DNA of 64,000 bases from Acanthamoeba sp. SK_2022b (GCA_027943245.1 JANDJZ010001790.1:62001-126000), one strand, 5' to 3'. Shown: positions 28,217 through 38,671, counted from the stretch's first letter. Notes: generated by a model from the sequence alone, not told the origin. Program-made: numbers and translations.

Positions 28217-28314
28217 AACCTATCTACTTTATCGATGGAATCTATTTTTAACCTACCCGAAAAAGCGATGATAATCACCTGGCTTTCGCAACAACTGTTG
28301 AAAAAAGGTGATGT

Positions 28315-28767
28315 ATGCAACTGCAAAACAAGTCTCTCATTGAACGTATCGTCCACGCCGTCGGTTTCGAGGCCATCGCCGTGATGGTTTGCGCCCCGCT
28401 GGGCGCGTGGCTGCTGAACCGCTCAATGGTGCAGGTCGGTGCGTTGGCGGTGATGCTCTCCACCGTCGCGATGCTGTGGAACATGGTTTACAACACGGTG
28501 TTCGACCGCCTGTGGCCGGTCAGCCGGGTGGTGCGTAACCTGAAAGTGCGTGCGCTGCACGCCGTCGGCTTTGAAGCCGGTTTTATCCTGATCGGCGTGC
28601 CGATCGCCGCCTGGATGCTGAGCATCTCCTGGGCGCAGGCGTTTATGCTGGAAATCGGTTTCTTCCTGTTCTTCCTGCCGTACACCATGGCCTATAACTG
28701 GCTGTACGACACGCTGCGCCAGCGCTGGTTCGAAGCGCGCCAGCCGATCAATTCCGGCGCCAAATAA
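28315..28767 (+). CDS. PACE family multidrug efflux transporter
   Basis: A 150-residue inner-membrane protein with four helices formed by two tandem bacterial transmembrane pair (BTP) domains (about residues 8-70 and 78-140). Each has the pattern ERIxHAVGFEA/RALHAVGFEA followed by WNMVYNTVFDRLWP or YTMAYNWLYDTLRQ. This is the PACE family, which exports chlorhexidine, short-chain diamines and some biocides. Family members carry an essential glutamate in the first helix, seen here in GFEA. An AAAAGGTG ribosome site precedes the ATG. Confidence 0.93.
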   Translation: MQLQNKSLIERIVHAVGFEAIAVMVCAPLGAWLLNRSMVQVGALAVMLSTVAMLWNMVYNTVFDRLWPVSRVVRNLKVRALHAVGFEAGFILIGVPIAAWMLSISWAQAFMLEIGFFLFFLPYTMAYNWLYDTLRQRWFEARQPINSGAK

Positions 28768-28830
28768 GGCGTCGTCAGCCCGGCGATTCTCAGGTAAGGT
28801 CAGAGGATCGTCGGAAATGCTGAGGAACGA

Positions 28831-29526
28831 ATGATGAAAGTGTTGGGCTTGCTGGGTGGCATGAGCTGGGAATCCACCATTCCTTATTACCGCACTATTA
28901 ACGAGCAGGTAAAGGCACGCCTCGGCGGGCTGCATTCGGCCAAAATCGTGCTCTACAGCGTCGATTTTCAGGAGGTTGAACGCTTGCAGCACCAGGGCGA
29001 TTGGGACGGTGCCGGCCGGCTGCTGGCCGCCGCCGCAGTGGCTTTGCGCGCCGCCGGCGCCGAAGCTATCGTGATCTGCACCAACACCATGCACAAAGTG
29101 GCGGAGGCGGTCGAGCAGGCCAGCGGCCTGCCGCTGATTCACATCGCCGATGCCACGGCGCTGCAGGTGCGGGAAAAAAACATTCGCCGCGTCGGGCTGC
29201 TGGGCACGCGCTTTACCATGGAGCAGACCTTCTATCGCGGCCGCCTGCAGGAATTGCACGGCATCGACGTGGTGACGCCGGTCAGCGCCGATCGCGACAT
29301 CGTACACCGCATCATCTATGACGAACTGTGCCTGGGTAAAATTCGCGACGCCTCGCGCGACGAGTATCGCCGGATCATCAGCGATCTGGAGCAGCAGGGC
29401 GCGCAGGGGATTATTTTCGGCTGCACCGAAATAGGTTTGCTGGTGAGCGAGCGTGATGCGTCGGTGCCGGTGTTCGACACCACCGCGATCCACGCCCGCG
29501 CCGCCGCGGCGTTCGCGTTGGCCTAA
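28831..29526 (+). CDS. Aspartate/glutamate racemase family protein (YgeA type)
   Basis: PLP-independent amino acid racemase, 231 residues. The two catalytic cysteines are in VICTNTMHK near residue 85 and [10 protein letters not shown] near residue 198. The start [15 protein letters not shown] is the family N terminus. The E. coli homologue YgeA has broad substrate range with preference for homoserine and similar amino acids. Two adjacent ATGs (28831, 28834) follow an AGGA box; either may be used. The stop overlaps the convergent yfeO stop by four bases. Confidence 0.92.
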   Translation: MMKVLGLLGGMSWESTIPYYRTINEQVKARLGGLHSAKIVLYSVDFQEVERLQHQGDWDGAGRLLAAAAVALRAAGAEAIVICTNTMHKVAEAVEQASGLPLIHIADATALQVREKNIRRVGLLGTRFTMEQTFYRGRLQELHGIDVVTPVSADRDIVHRIIYDELCLGKIRDASRDEYRRIISDLEQQGAQGIIFGCTEIGLLVSERDASVPVFDTTAIHARAAAAFALA

Positions 29527-30770
29527 TCGTCGTGCGGCGGCTGCCGGCGATTCACCAGCATCAGCGGTTTGCCCGCCAGCGCCAGCCAGGCGGGCAGCAT
29601 CACGATGCACAGCACCGGCAGCAGGTGCAGATCCGGCACCACCGCCACCGCCATGAACAGGCTGAGCCAGCCGTCGCGCGTGACCACCAGCACCAGCCCC
29701 ATGATGGCGCAGGAGACGGTGATCGCCGCCGGCACTGCGGGAACGTGCTGATGCAGCATCAGCCCCAGCGCCACGCCGACGAACACTGCCGGGAAGATAC
29801 GCCCACCGCGAAAGCCGCTGGCGGCGGCGATCACCAGCGCCGCCAGCTTGGTCAGGGTAATGGTCAACAGCGCCGGCACCGAATAGCCGTCGTCTTGCGC
29901 GAGGCGCTTCATTTCATCCAGCCCTTTGAACAGGGTAATCTCTCCGCCCACCAGCGCCAGCAGGCCCAGCACAAAGCCCCCCAGCCCTAACATCAACACC
30001 GGATTTTTCATCGAATGGAACAGGCGGTGAACGTGCGGGAAGCACCACAGCGCCACCATGCCGAGCGCGATGGCGATCAGCGCCACGATGGCGCCGCTGA
30101 AGATGTCCGGCAGCCGAGTTACATCGTAGGCGTCGAGCTGCAGGGCGAAATTGGGCACGAAGAACATCTGGGTGGTGACCGCGCCGGCGGCGGCGGCAAC
30201 CAGCGGGGCGAACAGCCGATCCCACAGCGGCGTTTCGTTATTGCCCGCCAGGGTTTGCGAGAAGATCAGCGCGGCGGCGACCGGCGTGCCGAACATCGCG
30301 CCGATGGTGCCCGCAGCCGCCAGGATGATCCAGTCCATGCGCGGCACCTTCGGCAGCAGGCGCGCTCCGGCGGCCGCTACCAGCGCGATATTGATGGCGG
30401 TGATCGGGTTCTCCGGCCCCAGGCTGACGCCGCCGGCCAGGCCGACGATCAGCGCTAACCCCAGTCCCGGCAGGGCGGAGAGCGGCAGGGGCATGCCGAT
30501 CAACGATTCCGTCGCCGGGTCCGGCCCGGCGTGGCCCGGCATATAGCGCACGATAAGGCCGACCGCCACGCCGGTCAGCGTCAGCATCGCGACCGGCCAC
30601 CAGGGCGACTGGGCGTCCAGGCTCAGCGCACCGGGCAGCGTCACCCACAGTAATTGCTGCAGTGCGGCGGCAATGTTCATCACCAACAGCAGCACCAGAC
30701 TGGAAGCGGAACCGATAATCAGCGCAGGCAAAGCAAAGGCCAACATGGCATTGGCGCGCGGATGCAGCAT
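29523..30770 (-). CDS. yfeO: CLC-like ion channel family protein YfeO
   Basis: A 415-residue membrane protein of the voltage-gated chloride channel superfamily with about ten hydrophobic helices. Conserved segments are [18 protein letters not shown] near residue 117, [18 protein letters not shown] near residue 160, and [21 protein letters not shown] near residue 330. The start [20 protein letters not shown] is the same as in E. coli YfeO, and AAGGGA lies upstream; an in-frame start at 30866 is unlikely. It lies beside glk as in E. coli, divergent from it. Ion specificity has not been shown for YfeO. Confidence 0.93.
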   Translation of the reverse strand: MLHPRANAMLAFALPALIIGSASSLVLLLVMNIAAALQQLLWVTLPGALSLDAQSPWWPVAMLTLTGVAVGLIVRYMPGHAGPDPATESLIGMPLPLSALPGLGLALIVGLAGGVSLGPENPITAINIALVAAAGARLLPKVPRMDWIILAAAGTIGAMFGTPVAAALIFSQTLAGNNETPLWDRLFAPLVAAAAGAVTTQMFFVPNFALQLDAYDVTRLPDIFSGAIVALIAIALGMVALWCFPHVHRLFHSMKNPVLMLGLGGFVLGLLALVGGEITLFKGLDEMKRLAQDDGYSVPALLTITLTKLAALVIAAASGFRGGRIFPAVFVGVALGLMLHQHVPAVPAAITVSCAIMGLVLVVTRDGWLSLFMAVAVVPDLHLLPVLCIVMLPAWLALAGKPLMLVNRRQPPHDD

Positions 30771-31080
30771 GGATAATCCCTTGTCGATGCCTCCCGGCAG
30801 GGCAGGGAGAGCGGGTGGTTGAGCAGTGGCCACAGCTTGCCAGACTATCGGCGCGCAGGCACGCATTGATATTGCCCGGCGTCGATGACGGTTAACAGTC
30901 GCCGGGGAGCGTTTTTTGCCGCAATTTGTTTCAAAACGCGGCGCCGCAGGCCAGCTGAAACGTTTTTTGTGATCCGGATCGCTATTGGGGTGCAGATCCG
31001 AGGCGGGTGATTGTTGTTTTTGCAGCAGGATTTTACAGTGTGGGCAGCTTTTTATTTTTCATTTTGCGGAGACGAAATCA
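30771..31080. other. Divergent yfeO/glk control region
   Basis: No gene is visible. A GCTGAAACGTTTTTTG sequence at 30954-30969 resembles a Cra (FruR) site, in keeping with Cra control of glk in E. coli. Confidence 0.5.
30954..30969 (+). promoter_or_regulatory. Candidate Cra (FruR) site upstream of glk
   Basis: GCTGAAACGTTT matches the Cra half-palindrome GCTGAAWCGNTT well. It is about 115 bases before the glk start. Confidence 0.45.
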
Positions 31081-32043
31081 ATGACCTATGCCCTCGTAGG
31101 TGATGTTGGCGGCACCAATGCCCGCCTGGCGTTGTGCACTGTTGCGACGGGTGAGATTACCCAGGCGAAAACCTATTCCGGCCTGGAGTTCGACAGCCTG
31201 GAGGCGGTGATCCGCCAATACCTGAAAGCGTGCGATATCGAGGTGCAGGACGCCTGTATCGCGATCGCCTGCCCGGTGACCGAAGACTGGGTGGCGATGA
31301 CCAACCACAGCTGGGCGTTCTCGATCAAAGAAATGAAGGCCAGCCTGGGGCTGAGCCATCTGGAAGTGATCAACGATTTCACTGCCGTCTCGATGGCGAT
31401 CCCGATGCTCTCGCCGGACGACGTGCTGCAGTTTGGCGGCGGCGATGCGCAGCCGGGCAAACCGATCGCGGTGTATGGCGCCGGCACCGGGCTGGGCGTT
31501 GCCCACCTGGTGCACGTCGATCGCCGTTGGGTCAGCCTGCCGGGCGAGGGCGGCCATGTCGATTTCGCGCCGAACAGCGAAGAAGAGGACATCATTCTGG
31601 AGGTGCTGCGCGCGGAAGTGGGGCATGTTTCCGCCGAGCGCGTGCTGTCCGGGCCGGGCCTGGTCAATCTGTATCGCGCCATCGTCAAGGCGGACAACCG
31701 CCTGCCGGAGAAATGGGAACCGAAGGACATCACCGAGCGGGCGCTGGCAGACAGCTGCATCGACTGCCGCCGCGCGCTGTCGCTGTTTTGCGTGATCATG
31801 GGGCGCTTCGGTGGCAATTTGGCGCTGAATCTGGGCACCTTCGGCGGCGTGTACATCGCCGGCGGCATCGTGCCGCGCTTTATGGAATTCTTCAAGGCCT
31901 CTGGCTTCCGCGCCGCCTTTGAAGACAAGGGGCGCTTCCGCGACTATGTGCGCGAAATCCCGGTGTTCATGATAACGCACGGCCAGCCGGGCCTGCTGGG
32001 TGCCGGCGCGCATCTGCGCCAGACGCTGGGCATGCACCTGTAA
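31081..32043 (+). CDS. glk: Glucokinase Glk
   Basis: Phosphorylates glucose to glucose 6-phosphate with ATP in the cytoplasm, 320 residues (E. coli 321). The ATP-binding motif [12 protein letters not shown] is at residues 7-18, the sugar-binding region NHSWAFSI and [13 protein letters not shown] is near residues 72-105, and [12 protein letters not shown] is near residue 136. The ATG at 31081 follows GCGGAGACG and matches the family start; the frame is open 32 codons further upstream without conservation. Confidence 0.97.
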   Translation: MTYALVGDVGGTNARLALCTVATGEITQAKTYSGLEFDSLEAVIRQYLKACDIEVQDACIAIACPVTEDWVAMTNHSWAFSIKEMKASLGLSHLEVINDFTAVSMAIPMLSPDDVLQFGGGDAQPGKPIAVYGAGTGLGVAHLVHVDRRWVSLPGEGGHVDFAPNSEEEDIILEVLRAEVGHVSAERVLSGPGLVNLYRAIVKADNRLPEKWEPKDITERALADSCIDCRRALSLFCVIMGRFGGNLALNLGTFGGVYIAGGIVPRFMEFFKASGFRAAFEDKGRFRDYVREIPVFMITHGQPGLLGAGAHLRQTLGMHL

Positions 32044-32061
32044 GCTCAGGGGCGGGGCAAT

Positions 32062-32096
32062 AAAAAAGGGGCGCAACCCACAGGTTGCGCCCCTTG
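32062..32096 (-). terminator. Terminator of the YhjX-type transporter, facing glk
   Basis: AAGGGGCGCAACC/GGTTGCGCCCCTT stem; the A run at 32062-32067 is a T run on the minus strand, just after the transporter stop. Confidence 0.88.
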
Positions 32097-32112
32097 TCGT
32101 TTTCACGGGGTA

Positions 32113-33342
32113 TCAGGCTTTGGCCAGCTCCGCCGTTTGGGTGGTTTCTGCCGTTTCCGCTTCCACCGCCTTCGGCGCTTTGATGAACAGCGTAATCAGC
32201 AGAGAGGCGGCGGACAGAACGCCAATCACCATGAAGGTGGCGTGGAAGCCGCCGAAGTATTTGGCGACGAACGAACCGGCCAGCGCGCCCAGGCCGAAGC
32301 CCTGGTAGATGATGCCGTAGTTTTTGCTGTGGTTCTTCAGGCCGAAGAAGTCGCCGACAATCGCCGGGAACACGGTGATGTTGCCGCCGAAACAGAAGGC
32401 TACCGCGCCGACGCAGATAAAGAACAGCGTGTGGTTCAGGGTCATGAAGCTCAGCGCGACAATCGCCAGCACGGTAACCAGCATGGTGAAGCTGATGACG
32501 CGCATACGGCCAACTTTATCGGACAGCGTACCCAGGATGATGCGGCCGGCGGTGTTGAAGATGGCGACGGCGGACACGGTGTTGGCGGCGGTGGCCAAAT
32601 CCATCCCGGCCAGTTGAACGCCCATGTCTTTCACGATGCCGATGAGGTACAGACCGCTCATGCAGGCAGCGAAGAAGATGGTGAACAGCAGGTAGGCTTC
32701 TTTGGTGGCCAACATCTGGCGCACGCTGAAGTCGTTGCCCAGACCGTTGGCGCCTTGCTGCGCGGCGTTGGTCGCCAGCACCGGCTCTTTCAGCAGCAGG
32801 GAACCGACGACGATCAGGCCCATCACGATGGCGCCCCAGTAGAAGAAGGCACCGGAAACGCCGACGTCGGCGATCAGGGCGGCGTTGACGTATTTGAACA
32901 GCAGGCTGCCGCTGCCGAAGGCGCCGACGGAGATGCCGGAAATCAGGCCTTTGTTGGCCGGGAACCACTTAATCAGGTTGGACAGGGTGGAGATGTAGGC
33001 GATACCGACCGCAAAGCCCACCACCACGCCGGCCAGCAGGTAGATCATGTCGAGCGAGTTGACGTGAGCGCTGGCGATAAGGCCCAGGCCGACCAGGATG
33101 CCGGAACACAGCGTCAGGTTGCGGATGCCGAAGCGTTCTTGCAGCTTGCCGGCGAACAGCGTGGCGAAGGCCAGGAAGAAGCTGGTGATGGAGAAGGTGG
33201 TGGCGACGTCCGCCAGTCCCCAATGGAACTTGTCGACCAGCGGCTGGTTGAACAGGCTCCAGGTGTAGATGGTGCCCAGGCCCATCTGACAGATGATGGT
33301 GCCGAGAACGATTAAGCTGCGATTTGCCGGTTTGGTGTTCAT
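32113..33342 (-). CDS. yhjX: OFA-family MFS transporter, YhjX type
   Basis: A 409-residue major facilitator protein with twelve predicted helices, oxalate/formate antiporter (OFA) family. The N-terminal LGTIICQMGLGTIYTWSLFN, and KLQERFGIRNLTLCSGILVGLG near residue 65, are close to E. coli YhjX. The segment ACMSGLYLIGIVKDMG near residue 222 also matches. In E. coli YhjX is the main target of the pyruvate-sensing YpdA/YpdB system, and here it lies beside ypdAB. Direct repeats resembling the YpdB site lie upstream. The substrate is not proved; pyruvate has been proposed for YhjX. Confidence 0.82.
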   Translation of the reverse strand: MNTKPANRSLIVLGTIICQMGLGTIYTWSLFNQPLVDKFHWGLADVATTFSITSFFLAFATLFAGKLQERFGIRNLTLCSGILVGLGLIASAHVNSLDMIYLLAGVVVGFAVGIAYISTLSNLIKWFPANKGLISGISVGAFGSGSLLFKYVNAALIADVGVSGAFFYWGAIVMGLIVVGSLLLKEPVLATNAAQQGANGLGNDFSVRQMLATKEAYLLFTIFFAACMSGLYLIGIVKDMGVQLAGMDLATAANTVSAVAIFNTAGRIILGTLSDKVGRMRVISFTMLVTVLAIVALSFMTLNHTLFFICVGAVAFCFGGNITVFPAIVGDFFGLKNHSKNYGIIYQGFGLGALAGSFVAKYFGGFHATFMVIGVLSAASLLITLFIKAPKAVEAETAETTQTAELAKA

Positions 33343-33431
33343 GGCCGGTCTCCTTCCTGTGTGTGCGTTGCCGGGCGTGAGCCGCTGGCTGAAATTTGCG
33401 GGGTGAAGCTGGGTTCCCGCGGTATGGGCTT

Positions 33432-33437
33432 ATTATA
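33432..33437 (-). promoter_or_regulatory. Candidate -10 box of the yhjX-type gene
   Basis: A perfect TATAAT on the minus strand, about 90 bases before the start codon. No -35 box is visible at the right distance, as expected for an activator-dependent promoter. Confidence 0.5.
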
Positions 33438-33491
33438 TGGCCGGCCCCCCCGGTGGGCGGCGGATCGGGAATGAGTTGCACGGCGGAAGGA

Positions 33492-33552
33492 ATGAAATGC
33501 ATGTTATGCGGCGTGAGTTGCCGTTTTTGCACCGAAACGCGCGTGAAATGCC
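33492..33552 (-). promoter_or_regulatory. Candidate YpdB binding sites
   Basis: Read on the minus strand, the known E. coli YpdB motif is GGCATTTCAT repeated with an 11-base gap. The plus strand here has ATGAAATGCA (33492-33501), an 11-base gap, and GTGAGTTGCC (33513-33522), plus a third copy GTGAAATGCC (33543-33552). These match 9, 7 and 9 of the 10 bases of the complement ATGAAATGCC. Confidence 0.6.
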
Positions 33553-33739
33553 GTGGGTGGCACGTGATCTACATCAAAGATATCAACGATTTATTGTTAA
33601 CTTCCGGTGAACGATTGTGGTGAAATTGTGAAGGATGCGTCTGAAAGGCGTAAATCGGCATTGCGCCTATAGAGCGGCGATGCGCGCGGGACTATGTTAT
33701 CTGCGATCGGACGAGGTCCGCTCTGCAGGAGTCCATGAA

Positions 33740-34072
33740 ATGAAAAAAACGCTGTTGTTACTGGCCGCGCTGCTGGCGCTGCCGCTGGCGAGCCAGGCCG
33801 ACGTGTCCATCGGCGTGAACGTGCCGGGCCTGTCGTTGCATATCGGCGATCGCGATAATCGCGGCCACTACTGGGACGGCTATCGCTGGCGCGATCCGCG
33901 CTGGTGGGCCGATCACCACCGGTATGAACGCCCGCGCGGGTACTATTATGGCCCGCCGCCACGGGTGATTTACTACGGGCCGCCGCCGCGCGACTGGCGC
34001 GACCGGCCGCATTACCGCATGCCGCCACCGCCGCCGCCCGGCTATTACTACCGTCCGGGCCCGCGCTGGTAA
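33740..34072 (+). CDS. DUF2502 family exported protein
   Basis: A 110-residue protein with a clear signal peptide (KKTLLLLAALLALPLASQA, cleavage near residue 20). The mature part begins DVSIGVNVPGLSLHIGDRDN and has one YWDGYRWRDPRWW motif, then a Pro/Tyr/Arg-rich tail. It is a paralogue of the YpeC-type protein at 23883-24287. A CAGGAG ribosome site precedes the ATG; the frame is open further upstream but that part lacks conservation. Function is unknown. Confidence 0.82.
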   Translation: MKKTLLLLAALLALPLASQADVSIGVNVPGLSLHIGDRDNRGHYWDGYRWRDPRWWADHHRYERPRGYYYGPPPRVIYYGPPPRDWRDRPHYRMPPPPPPGYYYRPGPRW

Positions 34073-34076
34073 GCGC

Positions 34077-34811
34077 TTACAGGCGCATCAGCTGGCGAAA
34101 CTCTTTCACCTTGCTGCGGCTGACCGGCACTTCAAACTCAAGATCGCTCAGCCGCAGAATGTAGGTATTGTTGAACCAGGGCACGATCTCGCGGATCTTC
34201 GCCAGGTTAACGCAGTAAGAGCGGTGGCAGCGGAAGAAATGCGCTTCCGGCAGCCGGCCGTAAAACTCGGTGATGTTCATCGGCATCACGAACTCTTCCC
34301 GGCGGGTATAGACCCGCGTCACCTTTTCATCGGCGGCGGCGTAGTAGATGTCGTTGATGTCGGTAACGATGATCCGCTCGTCTTTGATCAGGTTGATGCT
34401 GTGGCTGCCGCGGCTCGGCGCGCTGGTCGGTTCCGCCCCACCGGCGGGGCGCTGATGCAGCGCCTCCAGCTTTTGCAGCATGGTGACGATGCGCGCCTCG
34501 TGATAGGGCTTGAGGATGTAGTCGAACGCCTCGATCTCGAACGCTTCCACCGCGTGCTCTTTATAGGCGGTGATGAACACGATCGACGGGCGATGCGCGA
34601 ACTTGCTGATGTTTTGCGCCAGCAGCACGCCGTCCAGCGAGGGGATGTTGATGTCGAGGAAAATGGCGTCGACCTGGTGGGTTTGCAGGTATTTCAGGAC
34701 GTCGAGGCCGTCCTCGAAGCTGGCGACGATATCGATATTGCTGTGTTTCTTGATCAGGTAGCTGAGTTCTTCCTGCGCGAGGAATTCGTCTTCCACGATG
34801 ATGGCTTTCAT
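34077..34811 (-). CDS. ypdB: LytTR-type response regulator YpdB
   Basis: A 244-residue response regulator, the same length as E. coli YpdB. The receiver domain (1-115) has the acidic pair in IVEDEF, the phosphoacceptor Asp in [14 protein letters not shown] near residue 53, and the conserved Lys in ILKPYH. The LytTR DNA-binding domain (about 140-244) includes [18 protein letters not shown]. Its ATG overlaps the ypdA stop by four bases. In E. coli it activates yhjX in response to extracellular pyruvate. Confidence 0.95.
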   Translation of the reverse strand: MKAIIVEDEFLAQEELSYLIKKHSNIDIVASFEDGLDVLKYLQTHQVDAIFLDINIPSLDGVLLAQNISKFAHRPSIVFITAYKEHAVEAFEIEAFDYILKPYHEARIVTMLQKLEALHQRPAGGAEPTSAPSRGSHSINLIKDERIIVTDINDIYYAAADEKVTRVYTRREEFVMPMNITEFYGRLPEAHFFRCHRSYCVNLAKIREIVPWFNNTYILRLSDLEFEVPVSRSKVKEFRQLMRL

Positions 34812-36517
34812 GAGGCCTCCCCGACCGGCGGCGCGCTCGCTTCCTGATGCAGCTTGCCGCCGTTTTTGCTGATGTAGAACGCGATTTCGGTGCCTGGCTC
34901 CAGGCGGCGAATATGCAGCCCTTCACCGTACAGCAGCGACACGCGGTGGTGCACGTTGAGCAGGCCAATATTGTGGCCCGGCATCTCGTTGCGCGCCACC
35001 CGATCGATGGTTTCCTGATTGATGCCGTGGCCGGTATCCTTCACCGAAATCTTCACCCGATCGCCTTGATCTTTCACCGCGATCACCACCACCCCTTTAC
35101 CCTTGCAGGGCTGGATGCCGTGCACGATGGCGTTCTCCACCAGCGGCTGGATCAGCAGGCTCGGAATGCGCACCGATACGTCGTCGTCGATGTCGTAAAT
35201 CACCGTCAGCTTGGCGCCGAAGCGCGCCTGTTCGATGGCGATATAGTCCTGAATCTGATGCAGCTCCTTGCGGATATCGATCAGTTCGTCGTTCAGCTCC
35301 AGGTTGTAGCGCAGGTAGCGCGACAGGTTAATGATCAGTTGGCGCGCGGTGTCCGGATTCAGGCGGATAGAGGAAGAGATGGCGTTCAGCGCGTTGAACA
35401 GGAAGTGCGGGTTAATCTTGCTCTGCAGCGCACGCATTTCGGCCTTGTCCGCCATCTGGCGCAGGTGCTCGATGCGGGACACTTCCATCTGCGTGGAGAT
35501 GATTTGCGACAGCCCGACCGCCATCACCTTCAGCGTGTTGGTGATCTGGTGAGCGTGGCAGTAGTAGATTTTCAACGCGCCGGTCACTTCGCCTTTTTCC
35601 CACAGCGGCACCACCAGCTGCGAATGGATCTGCGGCGCCGCCGGGTTTTCCAGGTTGTTCTTGATGATGATTTTGCCGTGGCGAATGCTTTCGCGGGTGA
35701 CGCGGCTCAGCCCTTCGCGGCCGATCGGATAGGCTTCGCGCCCTACGCCGACGTAGGCCAGCACCTGATGGGTATCGGTGATCGCTACCGCATCGGCGCG
35801 GATGTCCTGGCGGATGATATCGCAGATGGTGGCCAGCGATTCGCTGTTGATGTTGCGGAAATAGGGCAGCGTCTTGTGGGCGATATCCAGCGCCAGCTTG
35901 GCCTGGCGCGCGGCGATCACCTCTTTTTCATCCTCGACGCTCTGCACCAGCAGCACGATCAGGCCGATGCACACCGTGCCGAGGATCATCGGCAGGGCAA
36001 TCTGCGACACGATGTCCAACCCAAGCTCGGTCGGCTTGGCCCACAGCACGATTAGCAGCATGGTGAGGGATTCGCACAGCATGCCGCCGACGATGCCGGC
36101 GCGCCAGCGCTGCTCTTTTTTCACCTTGAGGTTGATGTAGCCGGCGCTGATGCCGGCGATGATGCTGGTGATAAGACAAGGCACCGACGTGATGCCGCCG
36201 ATATCGATCAGATAGCGGTGTACCCCGGCGACGATGCCGGTGACGATCCCCACCCAGGGGCCGAACAGGATGCCGCCGGCCATAATGGCGATGACGCGCA
36301 CGTTAACCAGCGATCCTTCGACGTTGATGCCGGAGTAGGTGCTGAACAGCGCGAACAGCGAGAAGATCGCCGTGACGATGCCGAGCTCGAGCGGCGTATG
36401 GTCTTCTTTTTGCAGCAGTTGGCGGAACAGCCGGGTGCGGGTCAGGAAAAACAGACAGATCAACATCAGCGCGGCGCGATCAAACACCGCCAACAGCATT
36501 TCAAAAAAAGGGTGCAC
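34808..36517 (-). CDS. ypdA: LytS-type sensor histidine kinase YpdA
   Basis: A 569-residue membrane kinase. It has a 5TM-LytS receptor domain (about 1-200), a GAF-like domain (about 220-345), then the HisKA_2/His_kinase segment [18 protein letters not shown] with the phosphorylated His, and the ATPase with [11 protein letters not shown] and DTGHGI. The start is GTG at 36517, and the resulting [20 protein letters not shown] matches E. coli YpdA. In E. coli it is a high-affinity pyruvate receptor. It is upstream of ypdB in one operon. Confidence 0.95.
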   Translation of the reverse strand: MHPFFEMLLAVFDRAALMLICLFFLTRTRLFRQLLQKEDHTPLELGIVTAIFSLFALFSTYSGINVEGSLVNVRVIAIMAGGILFGPWVGIVTGIVAGVHRYLIDIGGITSVPCLITSIIAGISAGYINLKVKKEQRWRAGIVGGMLCESLTMLLIVLWAKPTELGLDIVSQIALPMILGTVCIGLIVLLVQSVEDEKEVIAARQAKLALDIAHKTLPYFRNINSESLATICDIIRQDIRADAVAITDTHQVLAYVGVGREAYPIGREGLSRVTRESIRHGKIIIKNNLENPAAPQIHSQLVVPLWEKGEVTGALKIYYCHAHQITNTLKVMAVGLSQIISTQMEVSRIEHLRQMADKAEMRALQSKINPHFLFNALNAISSSIRLNPDTARQLIINLSRYLRYNLELNDELIDIRKELHQIQDYIAIEQARFGAKLTVIYDIDDDVSVRIPSLLIQPLVENAIVHGIQPCKGKGVVVIAVKDQGDRVKISVKDTGHGINQETIDRVARNEMPGHNIGLLNVHHRVSLLYGEGLHIRRLEPGTEIAFYISKNGGKLHQEASAPPVGEAS

Positions 36518-36571
36518 GACGGGTTCTCGCTGCGGCCTACGGATGGCGGCAGTATACCACAGCGAAAGGGG

Positions 36572-36591
36572 CCCGTGGCGCGCGCCACGGG
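36572..36591 (-). terminator. Hairpin after ybiU
   Basis: A perfect 20-base palindrome CCCGTGGCGCGCGCCACGGG between ybiU and ypdA. There is no clear T run, so it may be a weak terminator or mRNA-stabilising hairpin. Confidence 0.5.
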
Positions 36592-36599
36592 CGGGGGGA

Positions 36600-37844
36600 T
36601 CAGCCCATGCCGAGCTGCGTTTTGCCTAGCGGCGTCAGCAGGTCGGCGGTGGCGCGGCCGTCGAAATCCACCTCGAAATCGTCGGGGGCGAAGTCCGGCG
36701 GCGTTCTGCCGTCGATAAAGCTCGGCAGCTGGCGCTGCAGATAGGCGTCGTTTTTCTCGCAGCCCGGCGCGGCGGCGATGTACATCACGTTGCTGTCGAA
36801 CTCGCCGTTATGCTCGTTCTCCACCGCGTGGATCACGTCGCAGTGCCAAAAGACCGTGTCGCCCGGCTCCAGATCGGGAATAGGGGAAATCCCACTTAAT
36901 AAAAGGGGATGCCACTTTTCCGAGATCGACAGCGCGCGGCCCGGCGCCGCATCGCACAGATCGTCGTCGGCGACGTCGTCCTGCAGCGCGCGCAGCAGCA
37001 CATAGGCCATGGCGTTGGCGATCGGCACCAGGTTCAGCGTGCCGGCGTTGGTGCGCTGCGGCGTCAGCGCCGTCCAGCCCTGGAAGGTACGGAACATCGA
37101 GCAGACCGCCGGGGAGGCTATCTCGCGCACCTCGGTGCGGCCGTCGGCGGCGAAGGGGTCGTACTGCTGCCAGTCGCCGGAGAAAACGTGGCGATACACA
37201 TAGCGGAAGTTTTCGTCCAGCCAGCGCTCGATGGTGCCGCTGTCGACGTGCGGCGACAGGCCCAGCGACGAGGAGTTCGGCGGGCGGCGGCGGGTGCGAT
37301 CGGCGTAAGTGGCGACGCGGGTCGGATCGAAATGCTGTTTGCCGTTGCTCTCGGTGGCCCACAGGCTGTTGAGGAACACCTGCACCGCATGCATGCGCGC
37401 ATCCTGCCGCGCCTCGACCTGCGGTTGCGACCAATAGATGCCGTAGATCTGCGGTTTGCTGGCGGCCAGCTTGCCGAAATAGTTGTCTTCGGCGGCGTTT
37501 TTCAACCGCTCGACGAAGTTGTTGCGCTCAAGGTAGTCGCCGATTTCCCGGTTCCAGCCCTCGGCCTTGGCGCGGGGAAACACGCCGCGAATGGCGCAGG
37601 CGCCGCGCTGTTTGATCAGCGCTATCTGCTGCTCGCTGACGCGCTGCTGCAGGATATCTTCCGCGTCGATCTGCGGCACCGGATTGTGGCCGGCGGCCAG
37701 CTCGCGGCGGATCTGTTCGACCTGGCCGCGGATGTTCTCTTCCAGCGCCAGAAACACGTCGCGGTAGTTCGGCAATGCCTGGCGCAGCTGGCGTTTGACG
37801 TTAACGATCGTTTGCGGAATATCGTCGATGACTAAAGAGGCCAT
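36600..37844 (-). CDS. ybiU: DUF1479 family protein YbiU
   Basis: A 414-residue cytoplasmic protein of the DUF1479 family. The pattern [12 protein letters not shown] near residue 208 and the later [14 protein letters not shown] provide the His-x-Asp...His arrangement of Fe(II)/2-oxoglutarate-type oxygenases, so it may be such an enzyme. The substrate is unknown. A GAGGAG ribosome site lies before the ATG at 37844, so the frame's earlier start at 37865 is not used. It is monocistronic here. Confidence 0.9.
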   Translation of the reverse strand: MASLVIDDIPQTIVNVKRQLRQALPNYRDVFLALEENIRGQVEQIRRELAAGHNPVPQIDAEDILQQRVSEQQIALIKQRGACAIRGVFPRAKAEGWNREIGDYLERNNFVERLKNAAEDNYFGKLAASKPQIYGIYWSQPQVEARQDARMHAVQVFLNSLWATESNGKQHFDPTRVATYADRTRRRPPNSSSLGLSPHVDSGTIERWLDENFRYVYRHVFSGDWQQYDPFAADGRTEVREIASPAVCSMFRTFQGWTALTPQRTNAGTLNLVPIANAMAYVLLRALQDDVADDDLCDAAPGRALSISEKWHPLLLSGISPIPDLEPGDTVFWHCDVIHAVENEHNGEFDSNVMYIAAAPGCEKNDAYLQRQLPSFIDGRTPPDFAPDDFEVDFDGRATADLLTPLGKTQLGMG

Positions 37845-38012
37845 GGTGTTCTCCTCGTGCCGCATGAGTGACTGCGGCGAGCGGTTGTAGGGAATCGGGC
37901 AAGACGTTATGGTTTTGTGGTTTTAACGTGAATGATTATCGGCAACCCATCGGGGAAAATAAAGAAATATCTTTCATTCGTAAGTTCCTCTTTTTCGTTT
38001 TTCGGAGATTAT

Positions 38013-38552
38013 ATGAAGCTGGTCACTGAACGTCTGAGCTTGCAGTCGATAACCGCCGAGGATTGGCCGCTGTTTTTGCGCCTGTACCAAGATCCCGAGG
38101 TGATCCGTTACATCTCAGATCCGCGCAGCGAAGCGGAGATCCGCGCCCGGTTCGAGGAGCGGCTGCCGGCCTGGGACAAACACGGCGAGCAGTGGCTGTG
38201 CCTGGTGATGCGTGAGAAGCACAGCGCAGAGGCGGTGGGCATTACCGGTTTTCGCCCGCAGTGGGTGCCGTATCGGCAGGCGGAAGTGGGATACGGGAGT
38301 TTGCCTGCCGGGCAGGGCAAGGGCTATGGCAAGGAGTCGCTGCGGGCGGTGCTGGATTTTGCGGTGAACGCCTGCGGCTTTCACAAGCTGACCGCCACCG
38401 TGACCGCGGGCAACCTCGCTTCGCGCGGCCTGCTGGAATCGTGCGGCTTTCAGCTGGAAGGCACGCTGCGCGACAACTACCGTCTGGCGGGGCAGTGGTG
38501 CGACGACTGGCTGTTCGGGCTGCTGGCGGCGGAGTTTCAGGGCGGCAAATAA
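38013..38552 (+). CDS. GNAT family N-acetyltransferase (RimJ/RimL-like)
   Basis: A 179-residue acetyltransferase of the Acetyltransf_3 subgroup. It begins [20 protein letters not shown]. The acetyl-CoA loop is [20 protein letters not shown] near residue 93, followed by [21 protein letters not shown]. Substrate is unknown; relatives acetylate ribosomal proteins or small amines. CGGAGA lies before the ATG at 38013. Confidence 0.88.
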   Translation: MKLVTERLSLQSITAEDWPLFLRLYQDPEVIRYISDPRSEAEIRARFEERLPAWDKHGEQWLCLVMREKHSAEAVGITGFRPQWVPYRQAEVGYGSLPAGQGKGYGKESLRAVLDFAVNACGFHKLTATVTAGNLASRGLLESCGFQLEGTLRDNYRLAGQWCDDWLFGLLAAEFQGGK

Positions 38553-38671
38553 AAATATCGCGCCGGGTATCGACAAGCTCGTCGGCGCTGCGCTATGTTC
38601 GATATTCGGTCAGTTCGCTGGCCTGCGTCGCTCGGACGGTCCGGGCGCTAACGTCTATCGAGGAATCCCCT

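Larger units (their letters stand above)
33343..33739. other. Intergenic region between the yhjX-type gene and the DUF2502 gene
   Basis: No gene is visible. It contains the candidate YpdB sites, a TATAAT box for the transporter gene, and the promoter region of the DUF2502 gene. Confidence 0.6.
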
